DNA from: Calliphora vicina
Lineage: Eukaryota > Arthropoda > Insecta > Diptera > Calliphoridae
Assembly: GCF_958450345.1 (NCBI RefSeq)
Contig: NC_088780.1
Coordinates: forward strand, 67,665,533 to 67,729,532
DNA length: 64,000 nucleotides
Reading direction: 5' to 3'
Shown here: piece by piece, positions 1-10,226 of the stretch
Layout of the letters: each line of letters opens with the position of its first letter
Numbering within the stretch: the first letter of the stretch is position 1
Made by a program: the position numbers and the translations under genes
Notes under the pieces: generated by a model
The model's input: the letters and a program-made list of their open reading frames with translations, nothing else
What the model was told of the DNA's origin: nothing
The model's database searches: none

Positions 1-557
1 TCACCTTGTCCAAGGTTTCAAGGGATTTACTATCCACTGCGAACCGGAAATCCCTCACATTATTTTCCTTACACACCATCGAGGATACAGCCTTCCATTG
101 GTCTATAGGGAGATTAACATTCTGTTTTTTTTAATATTGCCAGTGGTATTACTGGGGGGAATCCATACTGTCACTATTGACCTTAATGGTAGCTCCGAGG
201 CGCGTATTACTTCCAGTTTTAAGGTTGGATTAACATCCCCAACTGCGGTTCTTAAAAATTCGAATGAATTTTTATTATTCCTGGTAATTCTTGTGTGGCG
301 CAAGTTTACACAAAGAAGTCTTTCGACAATCCCAGAAGACCATCCACATCAAGTTATAACACCTGTCCTTCATGCTCCAAGATCCTGGCATGAACGTCCG
401 TTAGGGTTGATTCACCTTCTAGGGTGCTGTTCGTTACAACCCCCACTTCCGACTCCCTAATATCCCTGAAAGCGGAAGTCTCCATAGTTGTTTTAGGTTT
501 ATTTTGTGGCTCAATTTTGTTCCCACGAGTAAGCTTGTAATACATCGGACCATCCAC
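1..557 (-). pseudogene. DUF4780-like transposon-associated protein, broken remnant
   Basis: Read on the minus strand, the open stretch at 303-103 ends in a segment of the form LPLRSIVTVWIPPS. This resembles the 'RxxVWIP' core of DUF4780 proteins, which are abundant in fly genomes and usually transposon-encoded. One base out of frame, positions 119-1 continue with LPIDQWKAV and a segment ending FRFAVDSKSLETLDKV, which resembles the downstream half of the same domain. I therefore infer a frameshift near 105-115. A further minus-strand open stretch at 557-354 could be the N-terminal, low-conservation part, but it is in another frame with a stop at 354. The domain runs off the window edge. No signal peptide or membrane segment is seen. 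The domain assignment rests on recalled motif shape, not a search. Confidence 0.42.
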
Positions 558-1180
558 GCTGTGACGGCGTGAGTGGACTAGGCAACTACTTACAACAGCG
601 TATTACCCTGACACTGAGTGGAGCTGTTAGCGACTACTTTATTTTTACGCTAAAAGTGTATCTGTGTATCTATAAAGTGCTCTTAAAAGTGTATCTATAT
701 CGTAACACTACTATACAAGTGGCGAACACAAGTGTGGATATCACGAGAAGATATATGTCATAATATTAGACGCAACAGCAATGGAATACACTATCGCCCC
801 AATATCTTGACAAGATGAGTAACGTTTAGTTAATACACTCCTTTAAAGTCGCGACCCCCTTTGTGAATGTGACAGAGGAACATACAGAGCCACAAAGGAG
901 AGTTAGACCACAGAGTATACTTAAGCCCTCGCATCGCTACAAGATCGTTGCTAAGGTGACCATACGTCCTCTTTTTTAGAGGACAATCATCTATTTTAAC
1001 TGGCTGTCATATATAAAATGTGTATCCTCTATCTGTCATCTTTTCCATAATCTGCCATCTTTTGTCATCTTAATTTATAAAAAATTATCGATATTTATTT
1101 TTATAAATTAAAACAAATTATATTTCACGTTGGTCACCGGTTTTTTCTGTCAAATCGTATAAAAAATGCCGAAAATCAAT
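558..1180. other. Non-coding stretch with no recognised feature
   Basis: AT-rich DNA between the DUF4780-like remnant and the Harbinger-type element. Short open frames are present but have no recognisable domain or coding character. I see no RNA gene. Confidence 0.5.
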
Positions 1181-1465
1181 GGCCCATAATCATAGTCAAA
1201 CACTAAAGTCGGTTCTTTTTAAAAACCTGCTTTTAATTATTTTGCAACTATAGTCAAAATTAAAGTGTGTTTTAAATTGAACCGACTTTAACTGGGTGCC
1301 ACCTCAAATGTAGAAAATGTTTTCATACAATATATAACAAAATACAGACAAGTGGAACCGCTGAACAGCTGACATAGAAAATTAAAACAAAAACCAAAAA
1401 AGGTAAACAATAAAAATAACCGGGACAACTAAAGAAAAAAAGTGCTTTGTGGTGGAAAAATGGAA

Positions 1466-1502
1466 AAGATAAGATTAATATTTAGAATATTAATCTTATC
1501 TT
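1466..1502. repeat. Perfect 17-bp palindromic hairpin with 3-nt loop
   Basis: Positions 1466-1482 (AAGATAAGATTAATATT) are exactly reverse-complementary to 1486-1502, separated by TAG. It lies inside the Harbinger-type element upstream of the LINE. It may be a young palindrome or a regulatory hairpin; nothing else around it explains it. Confidence 0.8.
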
Positions 1503-1949
1503 AAATTCGGTCGTGAATTTATTGTGTTGTGATATCTTAAACATTTATTTAATTTATATCATCTATAAAATTGTGCTCCTGACAATATTTCATACAGATA
1601 AGTATTTCCTGAAAAATTCTATATAATTGAATATTCAAGTGGTGCAGTTTTATTTCAAAATAAAGCCTTATTTTGTTTATTTTTACTTATATTTATTGTT
1701 TCTAAACAACAACAATAATAAAACATTTCAAGTTTTTATTACTCCATACAATTTGTTGTATTTTTTCATTTACAAAGCTACCAAACCACATAAAGTTGTT
1801 CGATTGATTTTGTCCACAACATTGCCAATCTGTTCAAATTGGAATATTTAGAACATAACTTTGGTTTGTGTCTTTACTAACTATTCGCAACATTGCCAAT
1901 ATTCCTTAATCCTATAATCCTGTGGTGTGTGTATTGAATAACATTTGAT

Positions 1950-2947
1950 ATGGACTGTATAAATAAAAATTGCAGTGTTTGGGAAATTACCATTTAAAAT
2001 GTAGTGGACTGAAAGCACGTGATGCAGATGCCTTATCCGATAAAACTAAAAACATTCAATGGACATGTCCAAGCTGCAGAATAATTGGTATCGAATTCTA
2101 CAATTTCTTTAAAAGTTACAAAGCAGAGTTCGATGGAATTAAGAAGGATTTCTCAGCTTTACAAGGTAAATTGACTAAATATGGTGAACTTTTCTCTAAA
2201 TTCACAAATTTAGACACTTTTGCTGCCTCACCGAAACCCAAACGTAAAAGAACTGCTAAGTCATCATCAACACCTCCTATGAACTCGAATGTTGTTGCTG
2301 CCAATCAGTTTTCTACTACTCAATCTTACACACAAAATCAAACTCCAAATAGTGGTCAAATTCCAATGGCAGTTTCTCCAAATCCAATTGTTGTTACTCC
2401 ATCCTCAGATATCGCAACTTACGCGAATGTTGTTCTTGATCAGAATACAAACATGGCTCCTGCTAATTTGATAATGGTTCCTCCAAAATCAGTCAATCCT
2501 TCTGCTATTGATCAAACTCCAAATATTCATCCTCCTGAACTAATACTTACTCCTTTACCGTCTACTTCCTCTAACGTCAGAACAAACTCGAATGTTAATA
2601 ATCAGTCTATAAATCCATTTGCTGCAGTTGTAACACCCAAGCCTCTAAAAATTATTCCTCCTAGGAAAACTATATTTGCCACACGTTTTGCTCAAGATAC
2701 ATCCGTAAATGATGTGGATTTCCATATTAGGACAAATCTTGGCACTGAATTATACAATGATATCCAAATATATAAGATTAACGCCCGTAATAGAGCATCA
2801 TTTAAGATTATTGTACCTGAGAGTATTTTTGACCGATTAGTACATCCAAATTTTTGGCCAAAAAATACAATTGTTCGTCAATTTATTTATCGTGAAGACA
2901 ACAATGTTACTCTTCCTAAGGCTGCTGATTACAATCCAAAAAACTAA
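1950..2947 (+). pseudogene. LINE ORF1, PHD-type zinc finger protein, frame-disrupted
   Basis: The ATG at 1950 begins MDCINKNCSV, the expected start of a PHD-type finger, but this frame closes after 15 codons. The main frame (open to 2947) resumes with NYHLKCSGL and then WTCPSC, the HxxC and CxxC half of a PHD finger. I infer that a short internal deletion plus frameshift around 1965-1985 removed the second cysteine pair. The open frame itself has no ATG before the finger; it begins at a TTG at 1970, which is not credible as a start. Downstream is a long low-complexity region rich in Pro, Ser, Asn and Thr (roughly codons 90-230) and then a more conserved C-terminal block (KPLKIIPPRKTIFATRF and onward). 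In this LINE group ORF1 is thought to bind RNA or assist chromatin targeting. Confidence 0.66.
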
Positions 2948-3036
2948 TTGAATCGAGTAATCCGTTAAATGCTAAAGGTAGACTTGACCAATCTAATCTT
3001 ACATTAATCTCTATCGGTTATCAGAATGTTCGTGGC

Positions 3037-3738
3037 ATGAATACAAAATTAAAGTCATTTTATCTTCAAAGCTTCGACATTGAACATAACATCATAGTTC
3101 TAACTGAAACATGGCTCCGTGATAAACTTGAGAAGAGGATCCACAATTCCGAAATAATGTGCAATAAATTCCAAATTTATAGACGCGATAGAGTTGGTAA
3201 GGAAGGCGGCGGAGTTTTGATTGCCGTCTCAACTCTTTTTCCTTCAGAAGAAATAATCCTTAATGATGTCCAAGATATCGAATTCATCGCTACATGTGTC
3301 AAAACTAAATTTAGGACTGTATTTATCACATGCTCTTATATTCCTCCTACGTCAAGTATCCACATATATGAACTACACGCTACAGCGATAAAGCTCGTAG
3401 TAAAACTATCCAAACCTGATGACATGATTATTGTTCTAGGAGACTTTAATATGCCGAACATAATGTGGTGTAAAACTCCTGATTCTTACTTTTTAAGTCC
3501 ATCAATAAATTCCGAATCAAATGTAGACCTATTAGATTCCATTGCAGATTTGGCACTTTTTCAAATAAATAGCATACCGAATTCATTAGGAAAACTACTG
3601 GATTTAGTGTTTGTAGATCAACCTGATGAATTTAATGTACAACGCATTAATCCTTTATCTACACCGGAAGATGCTTACCACCCTACTCTTGAAATTAGTG
3701 CATATTTAAAACTCAAGTATCGGCAAAACCTGCTCTAA
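3037..3738 (+). pseudogene. LINE ORF2, endonuclease half (APE-like), separated from RT by a frameshift
   Basis: APE-like endonuclease motifs appear in order: QNVRGMNTK just before and at the ATG 3037, LTETWL (catalytic Glu region), GGGVLIAV, LGDFNMP (Asp/Asn motif) and a C-terminal YHPTLEI where the usual SDH block sits. The open frame extends upstream of 3037 to about 2926, overlapping the end of ORF1, so the ATG choice is not certain. The frame ends at 3738 in a stop that is best explained by a one-base shift around 3722-3735, because the reverse transcriptase frame is already open from 3732. The enzyme would nick target DNA for target-primed reverse transcription. SDH has degenerated, so activity is doubtful. 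Confidence 0.8.
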
Positions 3739-5849
3739 ATGATGAAAAGGTCTTTGACTTTAAGAAAGCTGATTACTCCAAATTAAATCACCTACTCTCA
3801 ACGGAAAATTGGTTCGAAATTAATCCTAATAACAATTTAAGTCCCCATAACATTGATCTAATTCTAAATCAATTTTATGATGGCTTATTTAAATGTTTTA
3901 AATCATCTATTCCTATGATGAAGAAAATAATTCCGAATGGTCCTCCTTGGAACACCACGCAGCTTACGAGTTTAAAGAATTTGAAAAATAAACATTATAA
4001 AAAATACAGGAAATCTGGTCTATCAACTGATTACGCGAGATACTCAGTATCCAGATCAGCTTACAATTTAGCAAATATCCAATGTTACAATAAATATATT
4101 TTTAAAGTAAGGAGAAATTTCAAAAATAATCCTAAATCATTCTATCAGTTCGTCAATTCGAAACGTCGAGTATCTGGATATCCATCTATGATGAAATTTG
4201 GTGACATAGAATCTTCAAATGATTCGGAGATTTGTGACATGTTTGCTGACTTCTTTTCCTCTTCGTATTCTAATAAGAGCTTGAATCAATTATCTAATTA
4301 TCCGTATCCAATATTTGAAACGACTCAAATAAATTGTCCAGCAATACATACATCAACTGTTATGACAGCTATACGGAAATTAAAATTTTCAGATAAATAT
4401 GGTCCCGATGGTGTCCCGAGTTGTGTTCTTATGAAGTGTTTATATCCGTTTGTATTGCCCTTAACATACTTATTTAACGCATCACTTTCCAATGGTTATT
4501 TTCCTGATTTCTGGAAAAAATCATATATTATTCCTTTGTTCAAATCCGGAAGCAGATCCAATATTTCTAATTATAGAGGTATAGCTAAATTGAGTGTTAT
4601 TCCTAAACTTTTTGAGAAAATAGTATCACATCAAGTTGCATCATTTCTATCTCCATTCCAGCACGGATTTAGAAAAGGTTGTTCAGCTACCACTAATTTA
4701 TTGGAATTTACAACTTCAGTGATAACATCTTTTTATTCCGGCTTACAAACTGACACTATCTATACGGATTTCAGTAAGGCATTCGATAAAGTGAATCACG
4801 ATCTTCTTCTGTATAAATTAGACAAACTTGGACTTTCACCTGTATTTCTCAAATGGATTTCCACATATTTGAAAACCAGACATCAATGTGTATTGTTCAG
4901 AGACTATAAATCAAAAAATATTCCAGTTATATCTGGTGTTCCTCAAGGTAGTCATTTGGGTCCAGTATTATTTCTAATATTCATTAATGATCTACCATCC
5001 TGTATTAAGAATTCCAAAATGTTAATGTATGCCGATGATGTTAAGCTCTTCCTTAGCTTAAATCAATCTAACCAATGTTCCTTACTTCAAGCTGATCTGG
5101 ATAATTTCAACCAATGGTGTAATAAGAATTTAATGGATCTGAATTTGAAAAAATGTAAACAAATGACATTCTACAGACGAAGTCCAGTAATCTGTAGATA
5201 CTCGATCAATGATCATCAACTTGATAAAGTTGAGATATTCCTTGATCTTGGCGTATTACTTGATAATAAATTATGTTTTAACTCTCACATTTCACAAACT
5301 ATTAACAAAGCCAAAGGGGTATTAGGTTTCATCAAACGCTGGGGAAAAGAGTTTGATGATCCTTATGTCACAAAGCAATTGTTTACGTCACTTGTGAGAC
5401 CAATTTTAGAATATGCTAGTGTTGTCTGGGATCCGCAGTACGATACCTATATAAGGAAAATTGAATCCGTCCAAAAACAATTTCTTTTATTTTGCCTTCG
5501 CAAACTCCCATGGAATTCAAACATTAATTTACCATCATATGAAAGTCGATTAGCACTCATAAAACTCCCTACTCTAAAAAGTAGAAGAATATATATGAAT
5601 ATCTCATTCATGGTTTATTTACTGAATGGAACAACTAATTCGGAATTCCTACTTCGTAAAATCGAATTCATAGTTCCAAATCGACCAACAAGGAATTATA
5701 TCCCACTTAAGATCCAATATTTCCGTTCAAATTATGCAAACTTTGATCCAATGCGTAGAGCTAGTGCTCAATTCAATAAATTCTATCATCTTATTGACTA
5801 TTCGACTGATCCTAACGTCATCAAACGGAGTATTCATTTATTAAACTGA
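3732..5849 (+). pseudogene. LINE ORF2, reverse transcriptase half
   Basis: The frame is open from about 3732 and has an ATG at 3915. From the latter (644 codons) it shows a linker, then RT motifs: NYRGIAKLSVIPKLFEK, HGFRKG, YTDFSKAFDKV (first catalytic Asp, near residue 285), SGVPQGSHLGPVLF, MYADDVKLF (the DD pair) and FLDLGVLLD. A C-terminal region (RPILEYASVVWDP) matches the usual thumb and tail of Jockey-group enzymes. All three catalytic aspartates are present and the frame has no internal stop to 5849, so the only obvious lesion in ORF2 is the frameshift to the endonuclease. No RNase H domain is seen, consistent with this group. Confidence 0.85.
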
Positions 5850-5953
5850 TGACATTTAAACTTTGTATTTTTAAATTATACTATAGTAAATACATTTTAA
5901 TTAAGATTTAAGAATTATGCTAGCCTGTAAGAGATTGTAATTTCATTGGCGAT

Positions 5954-6154
5954 TTAAAAATAAAATAAAAATTTTGGTACTAATTTTATTGATAACTGTT
6001 CAATAATTGCAAAATCTCTGCCAAATTCTTGTAACTTAATTTTTTTTACTTTCTGCCGAACTTTTTTACATGGCGAATAACAGCAGATGCTGTTGTTAAA
6101 TGAGTTAATAACAGCTTCAGCTTGTTTTATATTTACAGTCGACTTTAACATCAA
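5954..6154 (-). other. Short unidentified open stretch inside the Harbinger-type element
   Basis: A 66-codon minus-strand frame with a basic helix-like segment (KKVRQKVKKIK). It lies between the LINE 3' end and the inner MITE, in sequence that belongs to the surrounding Harbinger-type element. Autonomous Harbingers often carry a MADF or Myb-like second protein, and this could be a decayed piece of one, but the resemblance is too weak to assign. Confidence 0.15.
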
Positions 6155-6199
6155 AAATATAATTTAACTTGTCTATGGTAGACCTAAAGTCCACTCTTA

Positions 6200-7005
6200 C
6201 CCCCTGTCTATACTTGATAAATTTTTATCATGATAAACGTCAAAATGGTTGTCAAGATAAAAAATTATCAGGTATAGTCTCCATTTATTAGTATTGTTAC
6301 GTTTTAACCTTTTCAAAACGCTGGTTTATTTCCTTTAAATAAACCGGATACTTTTGATTGCAAATAAAAGCCGTTTAGTAGTTTGAAAATTGTAACAACT
6401 CTTTATTTATTTAAAATGTACAACAACCACAGAATTAAATAGCCACTCAATGTTTTTTATACAGGTTTATAAATTCTCAGAATTACAGACACAATTTATA
6501 ATGTACACGAATTTACTTGAAATACACAACACACTTTAAGGCACTCAGATGATGTTTCTTCGAAAAGCGTCTCTGATCAACTCACTCACGACTGCAACCT
6601 GTGCCACTATTTATAACACTGCCATCTACACTCTAGATTGCTCTTTAACTGTCAAAGTTCGAATATTCTAGATCATACGCCATCTGTGGTGTACTTTCTA
6701 CAATGTTCTTTAACTGAATATTCGAATACAGCGTTGCCAACTTACGATCAAATCAACTGAAAGCTTTTATTTAACAATGCCCACAGATATGTTACAGTCT
6801 ACCATTACAGCACTGTTATTTGAAAGCATTATGCTACTTTTAAATCAGCCCTTAAAATCGTTATATTTGAATTCAAGTACAATTTCGTAACAGTATTATT
6901 GCTTCGGTATGACAAAATTGTTAGTGCTTTTGCTCAGACAACTTTGTCTTGACAACAAACGTCATTAATTGTTATGATAAATATTTGTCAAGTATAGACA
7001 AGGGG
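6200..7005. mobile_element. PIF/Harbinger-type MITE (TSD TTA), interrupted by a solo LTR
   Basis: Left end CCCCCTGTCTATACTTGA, right end the reverse complement with two differences. TTA flanks it at 6197-6199 and 7006-7008. A second inner inverted block contains TTATCAT. The solo LTR 6295-6892 sits inside. Without the LTR the MITE is about 200 bp. Three-base TWA target duplications are the Harbinger signature. Confidence 0.62.
6295..6892 (-). mobile_element. Solo LTR of the RTAT-targeting Ty3/gypsy-type family
   Basis: Runs from TGTTACGTTTTAACC to AATTTCGTAACA, 598 bp, with TG...CA ends. GTAT is duplicated on both sides (6291-6294, 6893-6896). It is homologous along its whole length to the LTRs at 11429-12027, 14253-14852, 27491-28083 and 34624-35217. 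Orientation is minus because the primer-site side of the complete copies corresponds to its left end. It arose by recombination between the two LTRs of a provirus. Confidence 0.9.
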
Positions 7006-7120
7006 TTAAGTAAAGGCGACTTTATTTCTGACTATGATTATGGGCCAATGATAATAAATTAATTTTTTATTTTAAGCTCTATACCCAAAATGCATTTTTA
7101 CTGGAATTCAAGTTGAAAGT

Positions 7121-7270
7121 CCCCTTTTACAACGCGGAAATTGAAAGGCAGACAGACGAAGTTTGTTGGCGAGCGGATGAAGAGGTAGAGTGTGTAGTAC
7201 ACAGGTTTAGGTTAGTTCAAAAGAGAATAAGAAAAATGTCTGCCTTTCAATTTCTGCATTGTAAAAGGGG
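7121..7270. mobile_element. 150-bp foldback MITE
   Basis: The left arm CCCCTTTTACAACGCGGAAA continues with TTGAAAGGCAGACA. The right arm (to 7270) is its reverse complement with about two mismatches over 34 bp. The loop is about 80 bp. The open frame at 7113-7304 merely reads through this palindrome. The target duplication is unclear, so the superfamily is not assigned. Confidence 0.6.
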
Positions 7271-8717
7271 TCAAAGCAAGTGTAATTCAAGCCTTGAATT
7301 ATAGTTAAGCAATTGAATTACAGTTGTATTATTAAACTTTATTTCAATAGCATTCTGCAGTAAAAAGGATACATAAATTCAAGCCATATGTTTTTTGCTT
7401 GAAAAATATTTAATTTTTTATTTAGAGTTAATTTCCATTTTTGTTCTGTTATTATAAATTCATGCTATATTTTTCTAAAGTTTCATTAAAATAGGCCTAA
7501 AAATATATAATGTTCCGCTATCATTCAATTAGAATTTCCAAATATTGAAAAATTTGTCCTTTGACCTTTACGATTTAAGGGTTAACGTTTTCCGCTTTTA
7601 GTAAAACTTTCACAGTATTGTTAAAATTGTCTGGACTATAATATTCTGGAAAGGTTTGCTTAATATTCATAACAGTACGGAAATTGGGCTCATTCGCCAA
7701 ACTATGGCCAAATAATTAGTTTTTATCGAAAATAGCTAAATTTAAATCACAGGTACGGAAGAACTATAGGTTGTCATGACATCATTTTTTAATATTTTTA
7801 TTTCCTATTATATTCTCAATAAATCCCAATGTGACGATCAAAAAATTCTGAAATTTGTCTACATTTAAAGTTTTAAAAATTTTAAATGTAGATTTGAAAC
7901 AGCCGCTAAAAAATTAAATTTGCTAGGCTATATCTGCGAATAGGTAAACGGATTCTTTTAAATTAAATTGCAAAAGTAATTATTTATTTGCAAAATTTAT
8001 CGACAAAATCTGAAAAAATTGCATTTTTTCACCTTGTAAATGCACCTCAAAATTTCAGCGTCGTTGCGACGCTTTATCTTTATGTCATCTATTTTCATTT
8101 CCAAAATCCGGTCGTCTTATCGTTACCCAGGCGAGGGGAACATAAACTAATCATTAAAAATATTTCAATAACTTTGATATATACAGAAAAAAATTGCCAA
8201 ATTTATTCAAGACGATGGGCATAATGTCGGGAAACAGAAATGATAAGTGAACACTCATAGGAATCGAATGGCATATAAAGAATTTTTGGAGGAACTTAAA
8301 CGTAGGGGGTAGGCCCATTCAAACCTTGATGTCATGTTTTAACATGGTTGTTAAACCATGTGTTTTAATAACTCTTTTATAATATGAAATGCCGTTTAAG
8401 CTTGACAGCAGTCATTTTCTTGCTTATTTTTATTTACAAAACTACAAATACACTATTCTAAAATCACAAAGAAATAAAACACACATGATTTTTAGAATTT
8501 GCAATCAAAAAATAATTAAATATATTAACATTGACATGAGTACGATACTATACCATTAACATATTAAAAATTTAACATGAAGACATCATGTTTTAACAGC
8601 ATTGCTTGTCTGTTGTAAACATGGTGTTATCAAAAAATAACAAACATGTTGATACTTTTTGGAAATTCGTACTCTTAAGGGATAACAATTGTCTTTAATT
8701 TTGCTACTTTTTCATAA
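7271..8717. other. Non-coding stretch, no recognised gene
   Basis: AT-rich. Contains scattered short inverted motifs, for example around 8329-8375 and 8564-8605 where TGTCATGTTTTAAC-like words recur, perhaps remains of another MITE. No domain is recognised in any open frame. Confidence 0.45.
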
Positions 8718-9081
8718 CCCTAAGTCTCCACGTAGACATTTTTATTGCTACACATATTTAATCTATTTAAGTACCAAAAGTAAAAAAACAAAGAAATTAT
8801 TGAAAAAATCATGCAATACAAAATATAAGCAAAATACACCAAAGTTTTTCATAGAACTTCTCGCGTTGAAAATTTAGTATTTGTGACGAACGTTTTCTCC
8901 ACCTAAAGCAATCAGCAATCACTCTGCTGTTGTTCTGCCGACGTAATTGCTTGAGCTTAGAAATAAAAATTGCTATGTGAAGACATAGGGTTAGGCAATA
9001 AGTAAAGCAATCATTGCGCAATGGATTGCTACATAATTTTGACAATTGCAGCAATAAATATTGCTACGTGGAGACATAGGG
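8718..9081. mobile_element. Harbinger-type MITE (TSD TAA)
   Basis: Left end CCCTAAGTCTCCACGTAG, right end its reverse complement with one difference, flanked by TAA at 8715-8717 and 9082-9084. A degenerate extra copy of the terminal word (GTGAAGACATAGGGTTAGG) lies inside at about 8980-8998. Length 364 bp, no coding capacity. Confidence 0.65.
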
Positions 9082-9084
9082 TAA

Positions 9085-9665
9085 AATAAGTTTTTTCTTA
9101 AAAACGTATATGAATAAAATTTTACCATCGCAATGGAGCAAATGTACCAAAAACGGGGTAAAAATGTGAATAAACATTTTATTTAAAATTATTAGACAAT
9201 TTTGTTAAAATTTGGAATGGAGTATTTTTAAATTTCAAACTTGAGGGGTGTTCAAGGAGGAAATTGGTACTTTTTTTTATTTATTAAATTATTTAACTTA
9301 TCGGCATTTAAGTTACCTGATATGTATCTGAGTGAAGTTATATTTAGGAATAGGGGATAATATTTAGCTACCAAAATGTGGTACTTTTTGATTTTCTGTA
9401 ATAACTGACCTAGAATTATGAATTAAAGCATATATGGTTCTGAGTGAATAAGAATCCAAGGAGTGACTTTGTGGTACATTTTTTACTGTATAGTACTTTT
9501 TGAATACATTTATAATAATGAACCTGGAAAATGTCGCATATTCAGAAATCATAACTAAAGTCGGAACTAGTAAAACAGAAACTAAAAAATAGTTCATAGA
9601 TAGTTGTAGATCTTATTCACAATTCATAACTAGCTTAGTTACTGAAAACAAAATATCGATAATAT
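9085..9665. other. Non-coding stretch, no recognised feature
   Basis: AT-rich spacer before the first provirus. No recognisable repeat or gene. The minus-strand open frame at 9597-9364 shows no domain. Confidence 0.45.
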
Positions 9666-10156
9666 TGTTACGTTTTAACCTTTTCAAAACGTTTGGTTTA
9701 TTTCCTATAAATAAACCGGATACTTTTGATTGCAAATAAAAGCCGTTTAGTAGTTTGAAAATTGTAACAACTCTTTATTTCGTTTAAAGCGTCTCTGATA
9801 AACTCACTCACGACTGCAGATAAGCCATTTAACGGCTTCGTGGGTCCTTAATTTAATCATAAAATGTAATGTTATTATAATTATATGAAAAATTCAATAA
9901 ATAAATATCAACTGTCAAAGTTCGAATATTCTAGATCATACGCCATCTGTGGTGTACTTTCTACAATGTTCTTTAACTGATTATTCGAACTCGAATACAG
10001 CGTTGCCAACTTACAATCAAATCAACTGAAAGCTTTTATTTAACAATGCCCACAGATAGGTTACAGTTTTACAGCACTGTTACTTGAAAGCATTATGCTA
10101 CTTTTAAATCAGCCGTTAAAATCGTTATATTTGAATTCAAGTACAATTTCGTAACA
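9666..10156 (-). repeat. 3' LTR of provirus copy 1, chimeric
   Basis: The ends match the 5' LTR, but about 150 bp is deleted near 9786 and, from about 9834 to 9912, unrelated sequence (starting ATAAGCCATTTAACGGCTTC and ending in AATTCAATAAATAAATA) replaces the normal sequence. The replacement has the look of a LINE 3' tail. LTRs of one insertion should be identical at birth, so this marks later rearrangement or template switching. Confidence 0.75.
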
Positions 10157-10174
10157 CTGCCCCCCGCTTAAGCC
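10157..10174 (-). other. Polypurine tract of provirus copy 1
   Basis: On the minus strand the sequence GGCTTAAGCGGGGGGCAG directly precedes the 3' LTR. A G-rich purine run at this position primes plus-strand DNA synthesis in LTR retroelements. The same tract precedes the 3' LTRs of the other two proviruses. Confidence 0.8.
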
Positions 10175-10226
10175 GGTTCGTCCCGAATAGGCATAGATTC
10201 ACTTCTCCCATAGTCGGCTAGTCGTT

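Larger units (their letters stand above)
1950..5965 (+). mobile_element. Non-LTR retrotransposon with PHD-type ORF1 (CR1/L2-like branch of the Jockey group), degraded
   Basis: Two consecutive coding regions are recognisable: a PHD-like finger ORF1 and an ORF2 with an apurinic-type endonuclease followed by a reverse transcriptase. The 3' end is A-rich (AAATAAAATAAAAA near 5957-5970), as expected for target-primed reverse transcription. The 5' boundary is not resolved; the first plausible start is the ATG at 1950. It inserted into the Harbinger-type element 1181-7046. The clade is inferred from the PHD-type ORF1 and motif style (SGVPQGSHLGP, YADDVKLF), not from a tree. Confidence 0.75.
1181..7046. 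mobile_element. PIF/Harbinger-type DNA transposon (non-autonomous or dead), host of several later insertions
   Basis: The left end reads GGCCCATAATCATAGTCA and the right end is its reverse complement. Both sides are flanked by AAT (1178-1180 and 7047-7049), a 3-bp target duplication. Short inverted ends starting GG plus a 3-bp duplication are typical of PIF/Harbinger. Similarity continues a little inside the termini (AAAGTCG on both sides). No DDE transposase is visible. The interior is filled by a LINE (about 1950-5965) and a MITE (6200-7005). A short minus-strand open stretch at 5954-6154 could be an original coding remnant. Superfamily is inferred from ends and duplication only. Confidence 0.62.

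Noticed and set aside
98..460. Plus-strand 120-codon open frame
   Set aside because: Antisense shadow of the DUF4780-like remnant; contains no domain and low coding character.
1970..1972. Start of LINE ORF1 at 1970
   Set aside because: The codon is TTG. The likely original start is the ATG at 1950, separated by a small deletion and frameshift.
7113..7304. 63-codon frame
   Set aside because: Reads through a palindromic MITE; symmetrical sequence gives chance open frames.
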